Positions 13,605 to 27,619 of a stretch of DNA of 64,000 bases are shown one piece after another; position 1 is the stretch's first letter; each line of letters opens with the position of its first letter. The position numbers were made by a program, and so were the translations under genes. Where the stretch lies: NCBI GenBank assembly GCA_022578965.1, contig MU400595.1:1-64000 (forward strand), written 5' to 3'. Under the pieces are notes generated by a model, which was not told where the DNA came from, did no database searches, and worked only from the letters and a program-made list of their open reading frames with translations. Source of the stretch: Xylaria sp. FL1777. Taxonomy: Eukaryota; Ascomycota; Sordariomycetes; Xylariales; Xylariaceae.

Positions 13605-14072
13605 TCATTCACCAGCCTCGGTGATGGGCGTCATGTGGTCCTGCTTCGTCTTCGGGCTGCTGCTCTTCTTGGAGCTACCGCTGTTCTTGCGCGTGCGCTT
13701 GTACTGTTGACGGCGGCGTTCCTTCTCGTTGAGCAGGTGCTTGATGGCTTCCCGCTGGGCGGCCATCTTCTGGCGCTGTAGTTCTAATAGCTCCTCCTCC
13801 GAGATGAAAGGAGAGGCAGATGCTGTGCTGCTTCCACTCGAGATGCTCAGAGAGTCATCGCTAAGCGGGTCCTCGAAGAGCTCGTCGTCGGTGATGTAAG
13901 ATGAGACACGCTCTTCCCGGGTCGAGTCCATCAGTGAGGATCGCTGGGGCCAAGAGGGAAATGCGCAGCTGGCGTGATATGAGGCACTGCGGGAGAGAAA
14001 GCTGCTTGGTGCGATGTCGAGGGGTTGAGTATTGGAGCTCATGGAGCTGTATGAACCGTACGGACTGTACAT
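13605..14072 (-). CDS. small Ser-rich conserved-type hypothetical protein
   Basis: Single exon, 155 aa, starting MYSPYGSYSSMSSNTQP. The N-terminal half is Ser/Tyr-rich and includes the motif CAFPSWPQRSSL. An acidic Ser-rich middle (about 60-95) is followed by a predicted charged helix (ELLELQRQKMAAQREA, then LNEKERRRQQYKR) and a basic Lys/Ser tail ending MTPITEAGE. This layout resembles a family of short uncharacterised Pezizomycotina proteins I recall, with the same CAFPSWPQR-like motif and a terminal MTPI-like tail. No enzymatic domain or signal peptide is visible. The charged helix and basic tail suggest protein or nucleic-acid binding, but no function should be assigned. It sits alone between two long gene-free stretches, so it may have extended regulatory DNA. 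Confidence 0.7.
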   Translation of the reverse strand: MYSPYGSYSSMSSNTQPLDIAPSSFLSRSASYHASCAFPSWPQRSSLMDSTREERVSSYITDDELFEDPLSDDSLSISSGSSTASASPFISEEELLELQRQKMAAQREAIKHLLNEKERRRQQYKRTRKNSGSSKKSSSPKTKQDHMTPITEAGE

Positions 14073-17000
14073 TTTGGTGGTTTGTTCTTCTAGCCTCTCG
14101 ATCGAAACTGTCGTCGTGTAGGTTGAAAGACAGAAAAGCCTTCGTATATTCGTCTATTCGTTCGTATTCGCGTGTAAGTGGTGATGCGACAATGGCATAG
14201 AAACACTGGAAGCAAGTTCAGGTGGATATGGGTGATTGGATATGGCGTGGTGTAGTTATGAAGCCTCTAGTCTGAGAAGGTTATTAGACGTAGGCACGAA
14301 TATACTTATGGTCAAAATACGAAGTCATGGAAGGAGGCCGAGCTGGTGGGATCGAGATGAGGCCGGATATATATGTGTGCTATGAATACCGACCACCACC
14401 GGGGGAGGGTACGTACATGTGGATAGGGAGAAGTCAGGGTCTCCAGACTGGATCCATGATTCATCTGGACAGGGGGGTGTGAACAACGGTCTGGCTTCTG
14501 ACAATTTTCCAGATTTCCCATTCCCCGTGGCATTTGGCTGACCCCCAGCGTCCCGTCTCGCCGCGTCTGACACAATCTCCCACCCCCCCATGATCCCTCA
14601 TCCTGGCGTACTGTACTGGCGTGTGTGTAAGTGTGGAAGTACACTACTCTTTTCCCCACGCCCCGTGGCCCCCCAAATCCCTCCAATCCGTCCCCATGCC
14701 CTCCCATCTTCGCTGGCTGACCGCCTGTCATGGTCGCAGACCTCATGTAACCAAGCACTAGTCAGCTCAGACCGCCTTGGACAGGGACAGAGTCAGCTTG
14801 GTTCTGGTTGTGTTGCTTCTCCTCCCGACCGGCACCGTTGCCGCAGCCAATGGCGTTGGGCGGTTACAACGCCCAACCCGATCCCTTTTGTTTTTGAAAT
14901 ACGGCAGGTAATATATTTGTTCTTGATTTCCCCTTCCGTATAACGGTGCCCTTCCCAGCCAAAAGGGGGCGGAATTATCAACCCAGGCCAAGGAAAAGGA
15001 TAAGTGCGCTGGCTTGACACACGCTAACACGACGCTTCGCACAATAATATGATGAAAATATCAAAGCATATTTCTTGCTCCTGGCATCGCGGCCCACCGG
15101 ATCATGGCTCCCCGGCTTGTCAAAGAGCACGCGTAACCGGGTACGTACAGTAGTGGTTGCGCATCCTAGTAACACGATGCTAGTAATAATCAACTGCGAA
15201 ATTGTCAGGATGGCTTCGACGGTTCTACCAAGCTTCGACGCTACCTACTCAGTATACTTGCACTACTTACTTATACCATCAGTGCGACCGGGCCTTGGTT
15301 ACAGTAAGCCCCTGCTCCCGGATACCAACCCGCTTTCCTGTTAGCATACGCATACTTATGTAAGTAGGTGACGGGAAAAGTGCCAACATTTTACACATAG
15401 TGTACGCTAGAAGGGCCCTGTTTTACCTCCTAGGTTCTGCCCTGGGCATTGAAATTTGACCGCATCCCTCGGGCTGGTAACACCATGCTCCTGGAACTTT
15501 CTTGCCCTGGCCACACAATATCCCTTGGTGCGGCCCGAAAGGATTAAAGGTATAAAAGTACTGTACACTACACTATTTTGTTACCAGCCCGTGTTACTCC
15601 ATTTTAATGTCGTGTAAAATAGGCTGGTAGCCGGACCGGTTCCGCCTTGGGAAATAACTATTCAACATGGAATGCTACCCCCACTGAAAGGGAAATTCCC
15701 TTTTGGGGCAAGTTGGACACTTTCTTTTTTCCCACTACACTACACCAGGAACATTCCTCGGGCTTTTTTTGGCGTTGAGATATCCCATCCCCCATTTTCA
15801 AGTTTTCCTTGTTATTTACTCCAAACCTGGCTTGAGATTGTGCGTTCTTGAACAGCACTTTGCCGGCATCGGCCGTGAGGTCCGGCGCATCGCATCGCAT
15901 ACAGGGCAGCGGCGCTTCCACATTCCCACGCGTTATAGGCAGCTATTAGAAATCAAGATTTCTTGGTAGAGATGACCTGGTTGTTTTGCCGCGCGTGTTT
16001 GTCATCATCGATTTAGGTGCTTATTTTGGCTTCGCGGCGGCATTTCCGTCAGCAAGGATACCAAGATCAAAAGGAGTGGCCCGTGTGGGCGAGAAAAACG
16101 TGGGATTACAGGATTCTCTCCACTGCTATTTTTGACGGGGTAACAATTTAGCACCTGGATGAATCCTTTTCCTGCTATGCTGCTGCGTACGTATACGTAT
16201 CCTAACCGGCCTACCGGATAAGAGCGAGTCGCCGTATACCATCCCCAGCACCACAGCTTCTTCTGCCTTGTTCCTTGCGCGCCAATGGCCTGGCGGTCAT
16301 GATGAAAGAGAACAGAACTCATGAATCGTCGTCACAAGCGTAGCATCAGGTCGCAAGTTATTGCATGTTGTTCTCATGTCTTGGTGCCTAGAAGGGCCAG
16401 GTGTGAACACATACATACACGTACATACACAGAGCTTCCCGTTGGACTCATTCTTGACCGCAAGTCGGGTCTTGTCCAGCCAATACGCATGTCGTTCGCA
16501 GACCGCTGTGTGACGGCGCCGCTCGTATAGGTGGCCTTCCTGTCCAGTGAGCGGTCTCGCTTACCATCTCGGCGTTTGCTCGCAAACGCCAGTTGTGTAT
16601 GTGCGCCCTACTATAGATATGGCATTCTGACTCAGATGCAACACAATTCCTAACACCGAATGTCTGGGAGCGTGTGCCGCCCTAGTCATGTCATCGACCA
16701 GATCGTGGTGGCGTGCCGATATAGTACGCAGTAGGATAATGGCATTGTAATTTGCACCCGGAATGTCTGCGCGAACGTCACTACTCCTTAGCCGTTTACC
16801 GATGATCCGGGGGCTTAATCATGGATGCCACGTTGTTGACGCGCCATCCGATTGTAATCTCGCAATCAGTTGCTCGTCATCGAAATGACGGGTCCCAAAG
16901 GAGTTGCGCCTGGAGCATCGTACATACATACTGTAGGAAACGATCGGGATGCTGTTAAGGCTGATGGGAAGTGCGCGCGCATTACCGCACTCCAGATGCA

Positions 17001-20000
17001 GCACAACACATTTCCATCCATGTCTGCCTGTCTCTCGGTCTCCATCTATCCAGCAGCCCGGTCTCCCGCCCTTAATAGGCGGTTCACGAAACTCCAAATC
17101 TTCGCAACGCCCTACTTTTTTCTAGAATAAAACTAATACCCTCCAAGTGCACTAGCAAACTGTAGTGCAACCGGTGTCCGTGTCGTACTCTAACATAGTA
17201 AGTGCACTATATCTTCATTACTAGTATACATTACACTAATTAAACTAATGGAGTCGTGCGTCGTCCGGGGAAGATATCCTGAAGGAGCACCTCGTTATTT
17301 TAGTGCTGTCTGTTACCGGCATAACGTTACTACGTAACTCAAGACCTCCGTTTGACCTCGGGACACACATGTGTTTCCCGACGGCCGTACGTAAACTAAT
17401 GCGTGTAGCGGGCAGGGGTTCCAATTTATCTTTACTACTTGTAGGAAGTGTACTTCCAGATGAGGCTCGGCTGCCTACCTATCTAGGGCAAGCCGTCCCC
17501 AAATACCTACTCCGAAGTAAGTAAGCGCATACTCCCCTCGACTTCTGAAAGGACCCCCGTACGCCACGTTTTTGGCAATTTTTTATCCGGCGTATTTTGT
17601 TCTTTCTTATGAAGTGGATAAGTAAGCGGCGCTCAGGTATTATGTATTATGTATTATGTGTAATATCCTAAAATGCTTCAGTCTTGTCTCAGTATACCCG
17701 GATCTTCCGAGTCTGACATATCAGGAACAAAAGATAATGTTTGTATGTAGCGTATAAAATGAGCGTAGCGACGATCAACATTGTTCCGAATTGCCGAGCC
17801 TCAAACCTCCTACTCGAGTCTTGTTAGCAGATCAGCTTTGAGCCAGCCTACCGAGCAGTATCCCTCAGCAGCTAGCAGCTGATATTCGGCTAGAATTTCG
17901 TTGATCTTAACCTACCAGTATCCTACATGATTGCACCTGTAGGGCCGATACCTATCCTTTTTTGCCTCAATAAGTCGCTCAAATTTGAGAGTTTCCGCGT
18001 TTTGCCGAGGTCAGAGGTTTACACAAGAAAATTCATGGTACTTGTATTTTTCTACCCTCAGCTCGGAACGTATATGTAGTCTCCATGAAGAAATTAAAAA
18101 TATTCACTACGTAGTATGCAACCTTGCCCAGCCCGTATGGAATACCTAATGCGGGATAGTCCTACAGTAAAAGGGGGCTGACACCAACCTAAGTGAGGTG
18201 AGGCGAATGCGCTCGGCTGTATTGTGGCTTGGTTTCCCCGGATGAAGGTGTGTGGTGGAAGCGTGGCCGAGATGACTCGCGACGAGAAGGGCCGTTTCTA
18301 CTCATTATGTGTACAGGCATTATCCAATAGCCTATAGCTAGCTATGATGTACTACGTAAGGCGGCCAATTCTACTAGCGACGGCTAGAACACGGAGAAAT
18401 CAGTTTCACGATATCACAATAGCCATTCACCAGCCTCGGACGCTGACTAGCTAGTTCAAGCTTCCAGAACTCGTGGATCTATCACTGAGCGGGGTTATTA
18501 TCGTGAGACCCGGGACTTGTTCTGGCGATCATTTTGTTTATCCACACGGTATGGTCCAAATAGCTAGCGGGGACCATCCCGCGTCAATATCCAGAGGCTA
18601 GCTGGAGTGAGAATTACACTATTATTATTTTTATTAGTTTTATCATTTTTTAACAAAGGACACACAATACGACCAGTAACAAAATAGAGATTTGTAAAAA
18701 GCAAACTACCGACAACACATGGCGTCTAGGCGCGCCTACGAAAACGTACTGCGTAGTCTACCATAAACGATCCGTCACTGTTCATTTTAGAGTTCTAACG
18801 GATTCAAGCCCAAACAAAACAAAACGCGTTAGGGCTTTGCTTCGGCTTTTGCTCTTCACCTGTGACGGGTCCCACGTTTCGCAGCCCTCAACGCTCGTCA
18901 CGCACAAGCATACCACCTGTAACCGGGTCTGATCCCTGTCCGAGCACATACATAACTTACACCTAGGTATAGAACCGGCACAAACTGGATTTCTGGATGG
19001 GATTACCGGGACATCGCCTTAGATATTGCATAATTGTATATTCGCAACATACCCCCATTTGGCGTATGGCTCAAACGCCACATAGCTGAAATAGAAGTTG
19101 AAGGAAACGCGGAAGTGTTCGAAGGATTACCGGTATCAGGGCCCTTCTCCTCCCGCAAGCCTCTTACCTCACATACGCAGTAAGATAATGAATACTTACA
19201 GCCAGTACATTATTCGCATAGCTAGTGCGGCATACCTAGTCATGATCCTGAAAAGATTATGTAGGGGGGAAAACGGACAAGTTACGCGGTGCTCGATCAG
19301 GTTATTTATCAAGTCGATCACTATTCGCGTAGACTTCAAAGCCTGTGCGCTGCTTGCTTCCTGCCGGCCACTACAGCCAGGCATGCAATGCACGTTTAAT
19401 TCGCGACAGGGCAGGGGTTAAGAGCAGAAAAAGAACTGCGTTGCTGCGCTATCCGGACAGCGGATGCAAGATAGAAACGGCCGAAACGGGTGCAATGACG
19501 GGAGATATACAGACTGCAGCTAGCAGACCCAGGTTGAGATACCGGTACTCCGTACGCATACACTAGTGTAAGTACAGATAATGTGCTTTCGAGACAAAAA
19601 GCAGGTAAAAGGAAATATCCCCCACGCAAGGACCCGTTAGTGAAAAGGGCTTTCTTCCTTTCCTCCCTCTCCCCTCCCCCTCTCTTCCCCCTCTCTCTAA
19701 ACTCCCCGCAAGAAAAGTGTGGCGTTTGATACCTACTGCCTGATCTGGAATTATTGAACGGGCGGTGTGAATGCATTGGAACTTGTTGGCGTTCGGGGGA
19801 GCAGGAGAAATACCGGTATCCAACAGTTTTCGCTTCTGCGTCTGCCACACAGACACCCGTACATACAGCAGACATACAGCAGACATACAGACACCCACCT
19901 TTGATTCACCACGAACTGACCTAACACTGACCTCGCAGCCAATCCAACTATGAAGCAAAACTCACCGCCATGACCTGCATTGCATACGCAGTACGGACTA

Positions 20001-23000
20001 TCGCTGCCGCGGGCACGCTATACTGCCTACAGTCGTAGCCGTCCAAACTTACTGGTATATGATCGAATCAACCTGCTGTAGCGGCAAGCCAACCATGATC
20101 GGGCAGCATGAATCTTGCTGGCGTGGAAACTGCACAAAAAAAAACTTGCATTCGATGCCTGACATCACATAGCGCGTACGGTAGACACGTAGATATCTCG
20201 TCGATCCACTCACGATACACAGATGTTAAAGGGGATCTATCTCAAACATACATCGTAGTGTAGTTGCAGTCGGCGAAATCGGTGACCAACAGGGGAGAGA
20301 TCTTAACATGCAGGATGTCGCCAGCAAAATCGATTTCGAAGGATGGCAGAGTTTCGGGACCGGACTTAAACACGCTTAGTTATTGAGTCCTGTCTGAGTA
20401 AGACCCTTACAGCAGGAAGTTGAAGCATTCCCTATGTCTGACCGCCGGAGATGAGTCGGAAGGCCACACACCTCTATACAGTAATAAGTGGCGGGACCGA
20501 AGTGTGTGGGATGGGTTTCGAAATTAGCAACACTTCCCTATCAACCGACGGGAGTCCATGGGCAAAATACCCAGCAGGTAGCATACTGCGTAGGGCTGGC
20601 CGCCAAACCGATTCCCACAAGTGGCTAGGTTGCGAGTCGGATTGGGGTTGCTATCGAAAATCCCGCGCAGAGTGTAACGCGATCGCTAATCAGACTGACA
20701 TGAGAGAGGTCTTGGCCCCTCGCTCTCGCTTTCTACCCATGCCGCCATCTTATCAATCAGTTCCCCATACCTCTCTCACTCGACAATCCAAGGACTGAGA
20801 AGTATGTATATGGTACTACATCTCCACCGAGAACAACCCTCTTAATAATGTATCCAATGTATCCAATTCTCCTGACGGGTTCTAGAAGCAATATTGAGAC
20901 CGACACCTCCCGCGCCTTTATTCACGGCCTACCCAAAACAGCTTCGGGCTGAGAGACCATTGGAGTCGAGCCGAGTCTCTCAGCTGACAACGGTTAAAAT
21001 AAGTAACTGACAGAAGGGTATCTAGAACGGGCAAACAAATCATCGGGGTGTCGCAACACAACGCGCCATGGCAACGTGGTAGAATAGGCAGAGCGCAGAG
21101 CGGTACCGTTGCGCCCCTCGTTACTGTAATTCCGTGATCCTTTTTTTAATACCCCATGCCCTCGCTTACAGTAGACACATTCCGTTTGTGGGCGGATCGC
21201 TGTGCCTTGGCCTTTTGTAAGCCATGGGGTTACAATATATCCTGCCTGGTCCCTAATTATAACAATTCACCCGTTCAGCGAGCAAGGCACGACGGGTTAG
21301 ACGGGTAGGATCCTCCACAGCAGGAAGATGTCAGGGAACTTGGTAGATGTATCACAACGCCTAGGCGGATGAAGGACAGCGAAGCAAGGATAAGGCTGAA
21401 AATGGCATGGTGTATTTTTGTATCTGGTGTGTTTTATTTCGTGTGAGTGGGAGGTGTACACGGTAACTCGTCGGAGTCAGGACAGAGCACCGGTAAGTCA
21501 GGAGACGTTGAAGCCCAATCATGCGAGGAACGAGTGCCAATATGGTAGATTGGCCGGTCGTGCAGCTGCGTCCTCCATGCTGGTGACATGTCTTGCTTGT
21601 TTTACCTCGCGGCCGCATTTATGGTCTCTCTCTCGTCAGAGTACACCCTGTGGTGGTTTCATGACTTGCTTCTCATCACATGCAGACAGGTGTGTTTCGA
21701 TAAATCATCGATGATATATCAGGAAAAGTGACAGAGCCATGTAAATGGGTAGAATATAATGACAGCAACGCCTCCGCATATTCCCTGCTCCCGGTATCTA
21801 GGTTTTCGTTTGGGCACGAAGGATACTCTCTGTAGGGCTGGTCCCGAAGCTGGCTGGTCCCATGCGTACTTGATGTAGTGTATGTACACATCCATGTAGT
21901 ACCGGTATATGTGGTCTACATGCTGCACGATACTTACTGACAACTTATCTCGCGTCTGGCAAGGTGAGATGCACATCCACGTAGCCGCCGAGAAGATTCA
22001 ACCACGCTAGAGGAAATAGTGCACGAGCAGCCCTTGTTCGATGTGATCGAGACGCTTGGGATTCTTCGCGTTTGACCTCGAAGGCCTCGCTGGCGCCATG
22101 CAAGCCAGCGCACAAATGATGAATCAACACGCCCATAGCTAGCCAGCACTTTTATTCCCGTCCTTCTCTGTTTCATGTGAATCCTAAAATTTTTCTCATT
22201 TCGAGGAAACTGACAATCACACCCCATCCATCTAACATGTCGAGGGATGATGGTAAGACCGCATTGCCTTTCTTGAAGTGGTTGTGGTGAGTACATTCCA
22301 AAGCTCCCGGGCCAATTTGGACAGATTCCGAATCAACCGCCAGTGGGAGACAGCAATGACGCCAGCCACTTAGAATTGTGAATCGACGATGAAGCCATCA
22401 CATCCCGCTAACCCCCTCCTCGATCAACCCCATCTGTCCTCGACGGCCATTTGCCAATTAGGCAAGACCCTGCGACGTCTCCAAAACCCGAGATTACAAC
22501 AAATCATTCAGACGCCGTCGCTTACGTTAATCATTAATCTACCCAATCCGTGTCACCGGCTGCTACGTAGTATAGTGTTGCTGCGAGTGATGCCACGCGT
22601 GCTGTAGAATCTCTGGGTATGGGATGACTTGCCGTCGATGCTAGCATATACGCATAGACTACATACCTCAACCAGTTACCTCATCTAGAACTTAGGTAAC
22701 CAACCAGGTGCTCGACAGTAAGTACATCACATCATCCATTCGAATCCGCGAATCCGCCATGGTACCCAGCGGATGGCCTTACTGAGGACCCAGCGTGGGG
22801 TAGTAAGATCCATGCAGCCGGCGCCTAATCCGATGCAGTGCCGTTGGAACTAACCCACCAGTGCCGAATATACACGGACACCAAGTAAGACAAGCCGGAA
22901 CGCCGTGATCTTCGTCTCACGTCAACTGCCGGCGCTATTTGGCAGCATCCAAGACCATTCGCGGGCTTCTCGATCGAGACTACCCAGCTTACGGAAGACA

Positions 23001-25976
23001 TTACCCCGGCTTCTTACCATTTATACCAACACATAATAGCGCCGTTTCGCATACTCTCTCAATACTACCTTCTAACCTAGCTCGCATAAGCCCTCCAAGA
23101 TTTCCCAGGTCGTGTTATGCCAGGCTCTCCTCCAGGTAAAGTTGATGTAAGATCAGGTTTATGGAGAGAAAACGATGCGTGGTGTACTGGAAAATCATGG
23201 ACAAATCTTCCCTGAAAGGAGACGAGAATACCAGGTAAATAGAGCCAGTATCAAGAAAGCTAGTTCGCTTCGATGTAGGATATATTTTGTACGCATAGAC
23301 ACATATTCGTTATGCCGAAGTGAAAAGTGATTTTTGTCTCTTATTGGATTATATAGAAAACTGAAGTCTGCTCTATAATATCCCCGTGAAGGCACCCTAA
23401 TACTAATAGCGACAAACTCACATTTGAAAACACAACTCCCTGTCTAGCCTTTGGCATCGCTGTTTCAAAATTTTCCCAGAGCGAGAGTACCTAAAAACTA
23501 TAATTATATGAACGTTTGCTACCTGAGCTTTACATCCCATATTGGCCTATTTCCCCTATCTATATACCAGCAGAGCCTAGCTGTCTTGAATCTAGTTTCG
23601 GTAGTGAGTATATCAACAATGGCGACTCCGTCTCAAGAAGAAGCCCATCCATCTCGCTAAGCTTACACTCGAACCGGGAAAATATTCTACATATTCATCT
23701 GTTGCTTATTATTTGCTGGAGACTATAGAATAACACAACTGGAGAGTAGGCCTTGCGTATCCATCGCTAGCTCCGCCTACTGCTGACGTGTCTTGGGGAG
23801 ATTAGGAGAAAAGCTAACAAAGACAATTGGGCGTCGCAAGTCCCAGAGCGGGCAGATAATGGACCAAACGCATCCGAAAGCTTCGTGAATGTGTTGCCGG
23901 AATTTACATTTCGTAACAATATTATGTCCAAACGCTAACACCTACACAGTCATAGCTGCACTGCCTAACTGGTAGATTGTCCATCGACTTGCTTGCCCCT
24001 AAACCTCATTCATGGCACACGTGAATAAATACAGGGACTAACCCTACAACGGCACCTCGCAATGCCTCGGGATGATGCCACCTGAAAATCGCCAGTGGCG
24101 TATCAACGCTCCAATAATACGGCAGTCAAGAGCACCATAACCAAGAATGAAGCAAGTCAGCACAGCTGAACTGACCATATATCTACCTGGGATACCCAAA
24201 CTTGGATTACCTTCCGATAAGTGATGACGATAGTCTTAGGTGAAGCTGTCCCGAGCATCTGAAACAACAAGCCGCAATCCAAAGACGACAACACAGCAGC
24301 ACCAAGTGGACGCTTAGTTGCAAGACTAAACAAATACATGTTCAATCAACACTTACGAAGTTCGAGCTCCTAGTATTAGACGCGATTTCGTTCGGCCATT
24401 AACCACAAACATGTGGTAATACAAGATGGCCGCCGACACGCAAGGGAGCAAATAGTCATACCAGACGTCCGCTCTTCCTCCGCAATACAGTCCTCCCCGA
24501 GAAGCTACGAGGAAGCGGGAAAGGGAGAAGACCCGCCAAGCATCATCATCACAAGTCCCACGCCCTTGCCCAAGTCCAAACACTCCCTAAACAAGAAATA
24601 TATAGGCTGTCAAGGCACACCACCAATGGTATAAGAGAAAAGAAGGCAACGTGTGTGCTTTGTGGGTTGGGGTTGGGGTTGGGCGGTTACTATCATCAAT
24701 CCAAAGGAGAAAATTTTCGAACCTTCGCCTAACAAAAGAGAAATCCCTTGGGTCTAGCGTTGGCGTCTAAACACAATACCATCTCAAGAATCCGCATCCC
24801 GTAGACGTCTTCATATCCCGATTTGGTCAGCCACCATATCGTGTACTCAGTCACTTACATCTCAGCGTCCGAGCTGCCTATTCTGCTCCTTCCATGGCAA
24901 CTTAGACTGGCACACGAAGCCAGAGACGTCGTGAAGATACGATACCCAAGAAAGAGAAAGTCGGTATCTCGCAATATCATTCATCTACATCTCGCTTTCC
25001 ATATACGAGCACAACATGGATCCAAGAAGTTCAGAACACATGAAGGAGGACGCGGTATCAGAAGCTCTCTGACGTGGTGGACTGTGACGTGCAGAGACTT
25101 GTCAAAACACTACTCCTATCCATATTGGATAATCTATGATTGTTATTGTGTCTACCCCTTTACTAACCAAGCTATGATCAGTTCAACCCTCCCAAGGAGA
25201 ACAACAATCCCATGTTAACTATACCAACAACGTCAACATAGACCAACACGTCCCAAATAGAACGCCGAGCACAGATTGCATCCAGGCCAGAAACTTGTCT
25301 CTATTATTTACATAAAAGGGAAACAGTATTTACTAATATTCACAGACAGTCCACAACCGAGAAGAACCGATCTCAGAAGAGAGAATAGAGGCAATCGGGC
25401 ACATTTATAGGTGGTACCTGCCACCCTCATTACATCATCTCTGTATTCCATCTTCAAGGAGGAAAAAAGGGCTGAGTCCAATCCTTAGCACGCAACCGGC
25501 CAGTCTACTCATCATACTACAGTAAAACACCTGATACTGACTTGACAATTTTCCTTAAACAGGGGTCGAAGACCGTTCGTCTAGATGTGATGCTAGCGAT
25601 ATGTACTAACTGACATACGTAGTAGTGTATTTAGATATCCAGTTGTCGCTGATTACCACGACACTAGACGAGGCACATGCTAGATAGCACGAGATAGGCC
25701 CCAAAAAACTGCTCGATTGGCTATCGAATTATCAAAGGGGGGATCAAGTACCATGAACCTTTCCTGAGTCGCCTAAACTGAAATCCTAGAAACACCCCCC
25801 GAGATACCATACACAAGCGAGACCGAGTTGCCGTTTTGCCATTTCTGTTCTATACGCCGCCGATTTGTACCATAGAAGTGGACTGACCGTGACAGAAACA
25901 ACATCCTTCGAATCGGGGGGGTTGAGAGTCGAGGACGGGGCGGGAAACATTAAAGACGCGCAATTGCTTTCCCACA
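14073..25976. other. gene-poor intergenic region (11.9 kb)
   Basis: No coding gene can be supported. Open frames are short, conflict with each other and carry no recognisable motif. Base composition looks intermediate, with local AT-rich spots (for example 18610-18660) and small direct repeats (TATGTAT copies near 17640, ACATACAGCAG copies near 19861-19890), but no terminal repeats, transposase or reverse-transcriptase traces that I can read. It may hold promoter DNA of the small gene at 13605-14072, non-coding RNAs, or fully eroded sequence. Confidence 0.5.
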
Positions 25977-27002
25977 CTATTTGTCGGCCTTAGCATCGGC
26001 CTTAATGTCCTCTTCACCCTCAAGCGGTGGCATTTCATCGTCCTCCTCGTCCTCCTCGTCATCAGAACCGGAGCCGCCAGGAGCACCGCCCAGCTTTGAG
26101 AAGTCAATTCCGCCAAAATCACCACCACCTGCGTAATAGTAGTGTTAGCCCATTATTTCCTCTGAAACAGTCGATTGACTACGTCTAGGATAATTGTCAA
26201 ATGCGGGTTTAAACGATGCGTCACATACCCATGCCTCCCATACCACCCATGCCTGGCATACCTCCTGTACGCATAAACATGTTAGCTTTTCTGTTCCTAG
26301 TATGCTAATTGCTTCCAAGTTTCTTAATGTGGTAGCATCGTATCTGAGCTTTACCACGTGAATTGAGGAGGGGTAGTGGATGTAAACGTACCCATACCGC
26401 CAAACTGGGAGAAGTCATCTTCGGGAGCCTCGTTTTGCTCGTCCTCGTCGACCCACTTGTCGAAGTCAGTCTTCAGGAACTGGACCTTCGCAGCGTCCTT
26501 CAGAAGGCGAGGCCAGTATTCCTCTTTGAGGGTCTTCTTGCGCAGCTTCATCTCAACATTGCGGGCAGTGTGGTTAATCTTGCTTTCCGCGGGGTCGATC
26601 TCGTCGTAGAAGGAGATGTCAAGGTGGTATGTTCGCTTCAGGGTTTCCGAGTGGCCGTGGAAAGTTAGAGAGGTGGGCTGCAGGTCTAGCTTGAGGTTCT
26701 CTTTGGGTACGTCGGGGACGGAGATGGTGAGGTAGATGAAGTTCTTCTCAGGATCCGTGCTGGAGGAACGCTGAGCCCATAGAACTACACGTGTGGGAAG
26801 AGGACCATGTTAGCAGAAAAATCCCGTGCTCGTCTGATACATACAGCCCCAGATAGCTAACTGGACGAGAGGAGCAGGAGTTGGAATGTTGGAATATGGG
26901 AATATGGGGATATGGGAGAGGGAGGCGGGTGATGGCGGGGTATAGTGCACATGGGGTCTGGGATATGGGATAGGATTTACCTTCAGGAGTGACTTGCGAC
27001 AT
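25977..27002 (-). CDS. SBA1: p23/Sba1 Hsp90 co-chaperone
   Basis: Four exons: complement(25977..26128, 26229..26264, 26392..26784, 26981..27002), giving 200 aa. The protein starts MSQVTPE and continues VLWAQRSSSTDPEKN into a CS/p23 beta-sandwich containing YLTISVPDVP and LTFHGH. It carries the p23 signature around WPRLLKD and FDKWVDEDEQ, then a Gly/Met-rich segment partly encoded by a 36-nt exon, then an acidic tail (DDEEDEEDDEMPP). p23 proteins bind the ATP-bound closed Hsp90 dimer, slow its ATPase and stabilise clients in cytosol and nucleus. Length and domain order are typical of fungal Sba1/Wos2. The first coding exon is only 22 nt. An in-frame upstream extension exists but lies in the pyrimidine-rich leader and is not conserved-looking. 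Confidence 0.93.
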
Positions 27003-27619
27003 GTCGACGACTTTGGGTTGGTGGGGAAGACTGTGCGATAAGAAGCTATGAAGCTGGTGACAACTAGTGATAAGTAGCCTGGCCGCGAGTTGCGCAAGAT
27101 TGGGGTAAACGGACAGTTGTTGATGTAGGGTGGAAGATGGAGAGGGCGAAGAGAGAGAGAGAGGGAGTGGTGAGACGAGACAGGCAGAGGTAGATATGCC
27201 ACTAGTACATGTACTATGTACCTTTGCTCTACTAGGCAATGACGGGGTGGTTTGGTGGTTTGGTCGAGGTGATGGTTGCCGTCTGAAGAGCTGTTCAAGG
27301 TTTGTTATGCAGGTGAGGCTGGGAAGATGTGACAGAGGGAAAGCTCTGTTCTTCAAGCACCTGCTGGAGGCAGTAGTGAAATTGAATTTGGTGATGCAAC
27401 CGGCGTGGAACCCCACTAAAGCCGGGGCCCCGTTGGATTCTACGAAATTCTTAGAAGCACTGCGGCACGCTATAGAATCCCGTGGCAGAACCCGTGGTCT
27501 ACCTACCCCTAAGGTATACCATGTACAGACTACGGTATGTACGTACCTCTACTGTGGCTATGTCTTAGACAACCTGCACCATGATTCTTCTTAACACCTC
27601 GAGGAAATAACGAATACTA

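Noticed and set aside
19861..19890. ACATACAGCAG direct copies, considered as a CRISPR-like or tandem array
   Set aside because: Fewer than three full copies with no spacers; a simple short tandem repeat.
23641..23700. GGTTCGAG-like B box on the minus strand, considered as a tRNA
   Set aside because: No matching A box, acceptor stem or anticodon arm could be found around it.
26748..27416. 222-codon minus-strand frame covering the p23 start
   Set aside because: It is the in-frame leader and first intron of SBA1 read through; the conserved protein begins MSQVTPE at 27002 and the upstream residues are pyrimidine-tract translation.
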